Below are positions 58,403 through 64,000 of a stretch of DNA of 64,000 nt, piece by piece; within the stretch, counting starts at the first letter, position 1, and each line of letters begins with the position of its first letter. The notes beneath the pieces were generated by a model, which was not told the DNA's origin, searched no databases, and saw only the letters and a program-made list of their open reading frames with translations. The translations under genes were made by a program, and so were the position numbers. The stretch comes from a virus, in the IMG/VR virus record IMGVR_UViG_3300025128_000017, positions 32,158 to 96,157 of that record; one strand, written 5' to 3'.

Positions 58403-58939
58403 ATGTTAACGGCTATACAAAAAGTAAGATATTATCGAAAACACGGCAAACGTGCTTACATAAATTGGATTCATAAAAATGACTATTCAACTGTCGATTT
58501 GACTAAAAATAAATTTAATTTCTTAATGTCACAACCTAGTAGAAAATCAATTGATAGAGAATTATTTCTTATGTTGACTGCACCTGCTTGGGTCACAGCG
58601 GCAGAAGATGTTCTTTCAGAAGAAGTAGAAGAAGTAGAAGAAGTCATAGATTCACCTTTTTCTGTAGATATCGATTATAATTCTATGACAATACGTGAAC
58701 TGCAAGATATATGCAGAGAACGTGGACTAACAATTCGAGGTACAAAAGCCCAAGTCGTTCTTAGACTAAAGAGAGATGATGAAGGTATTACCGAAGAAAC
58801 ACAACCACATGATGAAACCGAAGCCCCCTCGGAAGAGGCTGTTGAGGAATCATCGGATGCCCCCGCTGAAGCGGCTGTAAACGAGGAAGTGAACAATAAT
58901 GATAGTGGACAAGAACCAAATATTGACGAAGAAGAATAA
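58403..58939 (+). CDS. SAP-domain protein of the tail region
   Basis: A 178-residue protein. Residues ~92-125, 'SMTIRELQDICRERGLTIRG' followed by TKAQVVLRLKRD, are a typical SAP (DNA-binding) motif. The N terminus is basic and the C terminus very acidic (Glu/Ala/Asp-rich). A DNA-binding motif among tail genes is unusual; it may help condense or guide DNA, or be a protein-binding helix pair. AGGTGAT precedes the ATG. Confidence 0.75.
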   Translation: MLTAIQKVRYYRKHGKRAYINWIHKNDYSTVDLTKNKFNFLMSQPSRKSIDRELFLMLTAPAWVTAAEDVLSEEVEEVEEVIDSPFSVDIDYNSMTIRELQDICRERGLTIRGTKAQVVLRLKRDDEGITEETQPHDETEAPSEEAVEESSDAPAEAAVNEEVNNNDSGQEPNIDEEE

Positions 58940-59261
58940 TGAAAAACACGAAATAAAAGTAGACCCTAATAACCCAGATGCCATAATGGAGATTTGGATA
59001 AGAGAAATTACTTTTTTAGATGTACAGCGAGCAGCACAAGAAATGTTCGATATGACGGGTGGTGAAGTCACTTTAAACTTAGAATCATATTGGAGATATG
59101 CTTTTGCAAACTGGATAGTAGAAACCAATCCTTCTCTCACTCCTCAAGAAATGACGCAACTAACGACTTATGTTGGTGAGCAAATAGCATCAGTTTTACC
59201 TAGACCTGAAGAATTAGCCGAGGCAATGCAAGGGGGGTTTACCAAAGCGAACAACGAATGA
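58899..59261 (+). CDS. Tail assembly chaperone candidate (1)
   Basis: A 120-residue protein starting MIVDKNQILTKKNNEKHEIK, overlapping the SAP gene by 41 bases and using GAGGAAG as ribosome site. It is helical after residue 35 ('DVQRAAQEMFDMTGGEVTLN'), and with the next gene forms the overlapping pair that in phages encodes the tail chaperones G and GT. No slippery heptamer is obvious to me at the junction. Assignment by place. Confidence 0.55.
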   Translation: MIVDKNQILTKKNNEKHEIKVDPNNPDAIMEIWIREITFLDVQRAAQEMFDMTGGEVTLNLESYWRYAFANWIVETNPSLTPQEMTQLTTYVGEQIASVLPRPEELAEAMQGGFTKANNE

Positions 59262-59533
59262 TTCAGAAGTTTCTAAAGAAAAAAGTTATAGAAACATCTG
59301 ATGATTTACGTTTACAAACTGAGTTGTTCGCATATAGAGTAGCCAAACATTATAACATATCATTAATGGAAGTGAATCAAATGGATATTAAAACATTCCA
59401 ACAATCTTTATCTTGGGCTTTGGCGGTTGACGATGAACAAGAAAAAGAAAGTGAAAGAGCAAGAGTATCTTCACAAAATGACAATGAAACTATTAGCCTC
59501 GACTACGGCTTCTTGAACGAGGAGGAGTTCTAA
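59258..59533 (+). CDS. Tail assembly chaperone candidate (2)
   Basis: A 91-residue helical protein, ATGA overlap with the gene before. 'HYNISLMEVNQMDIKTFQQS' and an acidic tail are typical in style for the second chaperone of the pair. Located directly before the tape-measure candidate, as in phages. No motif proves the role. Confidence 0.55.
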   Translation: MIQKFLKKKVIETSDDLRLQTELFAYRVAKHYNISLMEVNQMDIKTFQQSLSWALAVDDEQEKESERARVSSQNDNETISLDYGFLNEEEF

Positions 59534-60237
59534 TGTCTTCGTTAGTTTCTATGATGAGTGCGTTAGGCGGCGTTGCACGAATGTCTGCAACGGTAATGAA
59601 AACTGTATCACAAATAGGTAGTGGTGTACAGAATATTGGTCAGTTTTTTGCAGATGCATTTAACAAAGCGGGTAAAGCAATACATGACGTGTATAAAAAA
59701 CTCGCAGGATGGTATGATGAATACATCAAACCTAAATTTGATTGGTTATCAGACAAAGCAAGTTCGATAATAAATCTATTTCTTAAAATGGGCGATAAGA
59801 TTTCTACTGTATGGAACGATATAATTAACAAAATAAGCGACATTTACAATAATAGAATAAGACCTTTATTTGATTTTAATTTATTTAGTACTTTAGAAGG
59901 TTATTTTGAAAATTTTAAAGCATTGTTTGATTTTGATTTGTTTGCCACTATGAGAGGTTATTTTGATAATTTTAAAAATGATGTTGAGTCCGGTATAGAA
60001 AAATTAGAAAGTAGAATAAAAGATTCTATAATCTATAAAGTGGGTTCAGGTGTAGCAAATTTTGCTGGTGACGCTCGTGATGCTGCTAGTGATGTTGCTA
60101 GTGATGCCGTTGGTGCTACAAAGCAACAACTAGGTATAAACGTAAATGTTACTGGTTTGGCTGGTGACTTAGCAGATGCTATTAGTAAAACTATTGAAAA
60201 AGAAGTGGAAAGAAAAGTTAGTTTTAGAGGAAGATGA
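59533..60237 (+). CDS. Short tape-measure candidate
   Basis: A 234-residue protein. The N terminus is hydrophobic/Ala-rich ('LVSMMSALGGVARMSATVMK'), then a long alpha-helical stretch with imperfect repeats (FDFNLFSTLEGYFENFKALF / FDFDLFATMRGYFDNFKN) and an Ala/Asp-rich end. Helical length, repeats and position fit a tape measure, but 234 residues would set only a short tail (about 35 nm at ~1.5 angstrom per residue). The ATG overlaps the stop of the chaperone gene region (CTAATG). Confidence 0.5.
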   Translation: MSSLVSMMSALGGVARMSATVMKTVSQIGSGVQNIGQFFADAFNKAGKAIHDVYKKLAGWYDEYIKPKFDWLSDKASSIINLFLKMGDKISTVWNDIINKISDIYNNRIRPLFDFNLFSTLEGYFENFKALFDFDLFATMRGYFDNFKNDVESGIEKLESRIKDSIIYKVGSGVANFAGDARDAASDVASDAVGATKQQLGINVNVTGLAGDLADAISKTIEKEVERKVSFRGR

Positions 60238-60242
60238 TATAA

Positions 60243-61490
60243 ATGGTTGCAGCAGGTACTCCTATTCGTTTAATTCATGAAAATGGAGATTTTACTGAAT
60301 TGGATGCTACCAGCATAACTCTTGAAACCATCAGAAAAGCAGGAAGTAGTTCCATACCTTTTGGTGGTGGAGGTAGATATAATCTTGATTTGAATTTGCA
60401 AAATGCTGAGATTATGATAGATGGAATTTTTGTAGATGATAATATTGAAACAGCAGGTATAGGTGCTAGTGCAAAAATAAATTGTATGATTAATAATAGT
60501 GTTAGTAACTTTGCATTTACTGTGTCTAGTGTATGGGTGAAAACTAACGATTTAAACAACTTACTAGGTAGTGTAGTTAGTAGTTTTGATAGTGATGAAA
60601 TAATAGCATCGAACAGGTGTCTCATCACGTTAAAAGATGCTTCCGGTAATCCAAAATATATACCTCTTGTTAGAGTGGCTGACAATGCTAGTGGCACTTT
60701 TGCAACAGTTGCAACTACTGACGATGATACTAATATAACAGATTTAGGTACTAAAAAATTTATTAAGATAATTACTAATGTGAGTGGTAATAATGCCGTA
60801 AGAGGAGCATCTTTAGCAATTGCAATACAGGCTTTCATTAATGCTGAATATTCTTCTTCTTTTACCACTGAATTACTCGATGAGACACGGTTTGGTGAAA
60901 CTAGACAAAATGTTATAGTTAAAATTACTCAAGTGCTAGGTGGTCAAATTGGTAATAACAACACACCTATTTTCACTCCAAGAACAGGTACTACCACATC
61001 TACAAAAAAACCTCAAATGACTATATTTAGAGGTGGTGTTAATAGCATTAAAAAATCAGCAGGTGATAAAGTACAAGACTTGTACGGTATCATAAACAAC
61101 TCAAGAAGAACTGGTGGTTTGAGAGGAAATAAAGATTTTAGTATTAGAAATTTCAGAATGTATAAAATGAATGGAGAAAATGATGGTTTCGTAAGACCGA
61201 CAGATAATAGTGGAGATTACATAGTAGGTATACAGATACCATTTAATTCAATGGTAAATGTAGGCAATGAAACTTATGTTGCAAGAAATTTTCATATGCC
61301 TACTGGTCGCAATAAATCACCGGAAAATAAAGGTGCTACAGCGGCTATGGCCGTTGGTACAGAATTTTCAGAAACAGATAAATCAACAGGTATACAAGGT
61401 TTTGTCAAAAAACTTTCAATAGATTATGATGCTGGTGAAACTGTATATAGATTTAAAATGGTATTTTTACCAGTCGATTGGATGTTTTAA
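60243..61490 (+). CDS. Tail hub/baseplate candidate
   Basis: A 415-residue, mostly beta protein beginning MVAAGTPIRLIHENGDFTEL, with 'TYVARNFHMPTGRNKSPENK' and 'YRFKMVFLPVDWMF' at the end. The position after the tape measure and before the fibre suggests a distal tail or hub component. No catalytic motif or family recognised. Confidence 0.5.
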   Translation: MVAAGTPIRLIHENGDFTELDATSITLETIRKAGSSSIPFGGGGRYNLDLNLQNAEIMIDGIFVDDNIETAGIGASAKINCMINNSVSNFAFTVSSVWVKTNDLNNLLGSVVSSFDSDEIIASNRCLITLKDASGNPKYIPLVRVADNASGTFATVATTDDDTNITDLGTKKFIKIITNVSGNNAVRGASLAIAIQAFINAEYSSSFTTELLDETRFGETRQNVIVKITQVLGGQIGNNNTPIFTPRTGTTTSTKKPQMTIFRGGVNSIKKSAGDKVQDLYGIINNSRRTGGLRGNKDFSIRNFRMYKMNGENDGFVRPTDNSGDYIVGIQIPFNSMVNVGNETYVARNFHMPTGRNKSPENKGATAAMAVGTEFSETDKSTGIQGFVKKLSIDYDAGETVYRFKMVFLPVDWMF

Positions 61491-61491
61491 G

Positions 61492-64000
61492 ATGCCTGTT
61501 ATTTCTACTACTAATCATGCTTTCTTTTTTGATGGTGTGACTGATAGTATAATAATACCACAAGGCAATTCTAGTACAGATAATACTAGCAGAGGTTTAT
61601 TTAATTCTAATCCTAATTCCGGTTCAGATAACATATTAAGTTTAACAGATGAAATTACTATAGAGGCTTGGGTTGTACCTGATTGCGGTGGAGTAATAGT
61701 AGAAAAAGAAAATTGTTTTAGTTTATCTTTAGGAAATGTAGACACACCCGGCCCTGCTATTTTCAATCTAAATTTACTTGATACTGAAAAAAATGAAATA
61801 GAAACAATTCAATTAACTACTGCTTATTTGACTAGTAATGGGTATGACGGTACTATATTTCCACCTTCTACATTTACAGGTATACACGATTCATATAATA
61901 GATTTAACAGCAGTTATGATGATGCCACAACATTGAATATTAATCATAGACCATTAATACATGTTATTGCTACTTTCAACTCAAAGAAAGTTCAACTTTA
62001 CATAAATGGTATATTGATGGCAGAACAAACCTTGTATAATGATAATTATATTTTGTTGAAAAACAACAATCCTATATTTGTTGGTGGGAAAGGAGGAAAG
62101 TTTAGAGGGATAATGGAAGCAATACATCTTTGTGCTTCTTTCACAAACGATATGGTGCAAGGTGAAGTCCCTACCGTTAAAGATGATACATTATTACTTT
62201 ATAGATTTGAAGAACCAATTGCACCCATAGAATCTGTATATCCACTTAATTCTAGTACATCAGCAGATTCTACAACTATACGTCTTTCTCCTGCAAATGC
62301 AGCATCATTGGCTACCGAACTTACAGGTTCATCACAAACATCGGGTACTATAGATTTCACAATATCTCCTTATAGTAGCGGTAATTATACAATTACACAA
62401 AGCACGAAAACTGCTACTACTTCTCATTCAGTACCACATGTTCCTTACAATTTGTTACTAAATCCTAACGGTATAAATTTAGATACTTTGAAACCTAGTC
62501 AAAAACCTCCTGAAAGAGTTAGATTAGAAAGTATAAATATTGATACCGGGGTATTAACAATATCTAGTATCCATCTTGATTTTGCTACTAACTCGAATGG
62601 AAAAAGAGGTCTTTTACATACATATAATGAATTGGATAAACCTAAATTTATTGTTTTAGGTGCTGATTTATTAATTGATAGTGGTACTAGTCGACCTTAT
62701 CAACCCCCTCACTTTTCTTCACAAGCCATAGATAGAACTGGGCAGATGGTGATAGACGAAAGTAATTTAGAAAATCATGGATTTGTATTTTCGTCTAACA
62801 TGGCAACTACTGTAAATGATACAGACAATCCTTTTGCTGCATTGTGGCCTACTACTTTAGATGAAGGATATCAAATAGGACATAGCGGTAGGCATACAAA
62901 AAATCATGTTAAGGGTCATACTTTTTTACGAATGTTACCAAGAGCAGAAAGAGAAATAATCGATTTAAAGGGTGGAGGTCAAGTTGATTTAGTAGATGTG
63001 GTTTATGATAATACAAGAGAAGGTATTAAAGACCAAATTCCAGTAAATAGTGAAGTTGATGTCTACAGAGATGCAGGTACTTATGGTATAAAAAACATCA
63101 TCAATTCTTCTACAGTTACTGCTGTTTACAATGATTTCCAAGATGTTACTGTATCGGATGGTAAAGAAAAATTAATTGCTTTAGGTGGTACAACATTTGA
63201 TTACAGACCTTTTATGTTAAAGGGTCAAGTACCTACATATGGTACTACACCTGATGCTAATACAAGAAAGCATCATCTTCGCCCTAGTAAAGAAAGTAGA
63301 GTTGCTTTATTACATATACCTATATTGAGAAGTACGTATAATCATGCACCTTTTATTGAAGTCCATTATAATGCTATAGATTTAACAGGAGCATCGATGA
63401 ATAGTTACGATGGAAGTACAAGAGTAAATACTGCTCAACCTTTACTAATGGTGGAAAAGACTGTACCTGCTTCTAATACTGCTTTTATCAATGGTGATAG
63501 TACAGCATATCTATATGACATTATTGTTAGTCAAATAAGTTCTTTAGGTAGTTTAACACTTTATTCGCCCGGCGGTTATGTTGAGTTTGACAGTTTAGAA
63601 AGTGAAAATGTCTTTGCCGTTAACGAGTTAGTTGGAGATAATAGTGAAGGATATGATGCTGATGATGATTTAGATGAAAGTTATACACCTGCAAACTTTA
63701 CTCCTTATGCACAAGGTTTGGTAGGTAATTCGCCACCTAAAATTGTTTTAGAATCATCTAGTCAAAATGAATCTCATCCTTCTATTTTCAATAAAGTTTA
63801 TTTTCCTAAAATTGAAACTAGCAAAAATTTGACAACATCTAGTAACATAACTAGAATAGAGCCTGAAGTAAACGTTGGAAGTCCTTCAGACGGTCAATTT
63901 GATACAGGGGTATCAGGAGTATCTTCATCTATACATGAGTTCTTTGATGTTATTGATAATATTATAGATGTAGAGAATCCATCTTTAGCAGACATGGCGT
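61492..64000 (+). CDS. LamG-type tail fibre/receptor protein, partial
   Basis: Starts at ATG 61492 and is open to the window end (at least 836 residues); frames checked across several segments have no stop. Residues ~10-230 look like a LamG/concanavalin-like sandwich: 'HAFFFDGVTDSIIIPQGN', 'ITIEAWVVPDCGG', 'HVIATFNSKKVQLYINGILM' and 'GGKGGKFRGIMEAIHLC'. The rest is beta-rich with many Ser/Thr/Asn. LamG domains bind glycans, which suits host recognition at the tail tip. Confidence 0.75.
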   Translation, partial: MPVISTTNHAFFFDGVTDSIIIPQGNSSTDNTSRGLFNSNPNSGSDNILSLTDEITIEAWVVPDCGGVIVEKENCFSLSLGNVDTPGPAIFNLNLLDTEKNEIETIQLTTAYLTSNGYDGTIFPPSTFTGIHDSYNRFNSSYDDATTLNINHRPLIHVIATFNSKKVQLYINGILMAEQTLYNDNYILLKNNNPIFVGGKGGKFRGIMEAIHLCASFTNDMVQGEVPTVKDDTLLLYRFEEPIAPIESVYPLNSSTSADSTTIRLSPANAASLATELTGSSQTSGTIDFTISPYSSGNYTITQSTKTATTSHSVPHVPYNLLLNPNGINLDTLKPSQKPPERVRLESINIDTGVLTISSIHLDFATNSNGKRGLLHTYNELDKPKFIVLGADLLIDSGTSRPYQPPHFSSQAIDRTGQMVIDESNLENHGFVFSSNMATTVNDTDNPFAALWPTTLDEGYQIGHSGRHTKNHVKGHTFLRMLPRAEREIIDLKGGGQVDLVDVVYDNTREGIKDQIPVNSEVDVYRDAGTYGIKNIINSSTVTAVYNDFQDVTVSDGKEKLIALGGTTFDYRPFMLKGQVPTYGTTPDANTRKHHLRPSKESRVALLHIPILRSTYNHAPFIEVHYNAIDLTGASMNSYDGSTRVNTAQPLLMVEKTVPASNTAFINGDSTAYLYDIIVSQISSLGSLTLYSPGGYVEFDSLESENVFAVNELVGDNSEGYDADDDLDESYTPANFTPYAQGLVGNSPPKIVLESSSQNESHPSIFNKVYFPKIETSKNLTTSSNITRIEPEVNVGSPSDGQFDTGVSGVSSSIHEFFDVIDNIIDVENPSLADMA

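Noticed and set aside
1-64000. tRNA, rRNA, integrase, insertion sequence or CRISPR array
   Set aside because: I looked for these on both strands by eye and saw none that I could support; a tRNA scan would settle the tRNA question.

Overview
This window is most likely the larger part of the genome of a tailed, HK97-fold dsDNA virus (or provirus) of an archaeon. Three things support an archaeal host. Gene groups on the minus strand begin with near-identical archaeal-type TATA boxes placed about 25-45 bp before the first ATG. Ribosome sites are of the GGAGGTGAT type. One gene encodes an AbrB/SpoVT-like swapped-hairpin protein. The AT-rich sequence, many zinc ribbons and the mix of phage-like small families would fit a marine euryarchaeal (Poseidoniales, magrovirus-like) virus, but that assignment is inference; no host marker, tRNA, rRNA, integrase or CRISPR array was seen.

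Layout. The genome is divergent around a noncoding, repeat-rich region at about 21.09-21.62 kb that looks like a replication origin. LEFT ARM (1-21.0 kb, all minus strand): tightly packed early or replication genes, mostly joined by ATGA overlaps, including several 24-58 aa genes. It holds an SMARCAL1-like SNF2 helicase, an ArdC-type antirestriction metalloprotein, an MT-A70 adenine methyltransferase, many small zinc-ribbon proteins, and an unusual five-gene unit (12.36-6.16 kb) with a WPD-loop protein tyrosine phosphatase next to a large protein carrying a PEP-synthase-like phosphohistidine domain. Two minus-strand groups end in a GC hairpin followed by nine U residues.

RIGHT ARM (21.6-64 kb, plus strand except one small gene): 21.6-27.3 kb carries small basic and zinc proteins that share a short 'A-[W/F/Y]-x-x-[L/I]-[L/F]-K' signal; 27.4-31.2 kb carries membrane proteins, a small GTPase and an AbrB-like regulator; 31.25-41.2 kb carries a terminase small-subunit candidate, the large terminase, a LAGLIDADG-fusion protein and the portal; 42.6-49.0 kb is one 2143-residue protein ending in a ligase-like domain that lacks the catalytic lysine; 49.05-53.3 kb holds the prohead protease-scaffold, major capsid protein and small capsid accessories; 54-64 kb is the connector, tail terminator, tail tube, chaperone-like pair, short tape measure, hub and a LamG-bearing fibre that runs off the window.

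The left arm would serve takeover, DNA modification and replication and the right arm assembly. The most notable possible novelties are the shared short peptide signal in at least a dozen right-arm proteins (including four places where it sits at an internal Met preceded by a ribosome-site-like GGTGA), the phosphatase/phosphohistidine operon, the giant protein with a dead ligase domain, the duplicated operator-promoter module (19.65 and 27.31 kb), and the origin with five AGCRTCACGCT sites.
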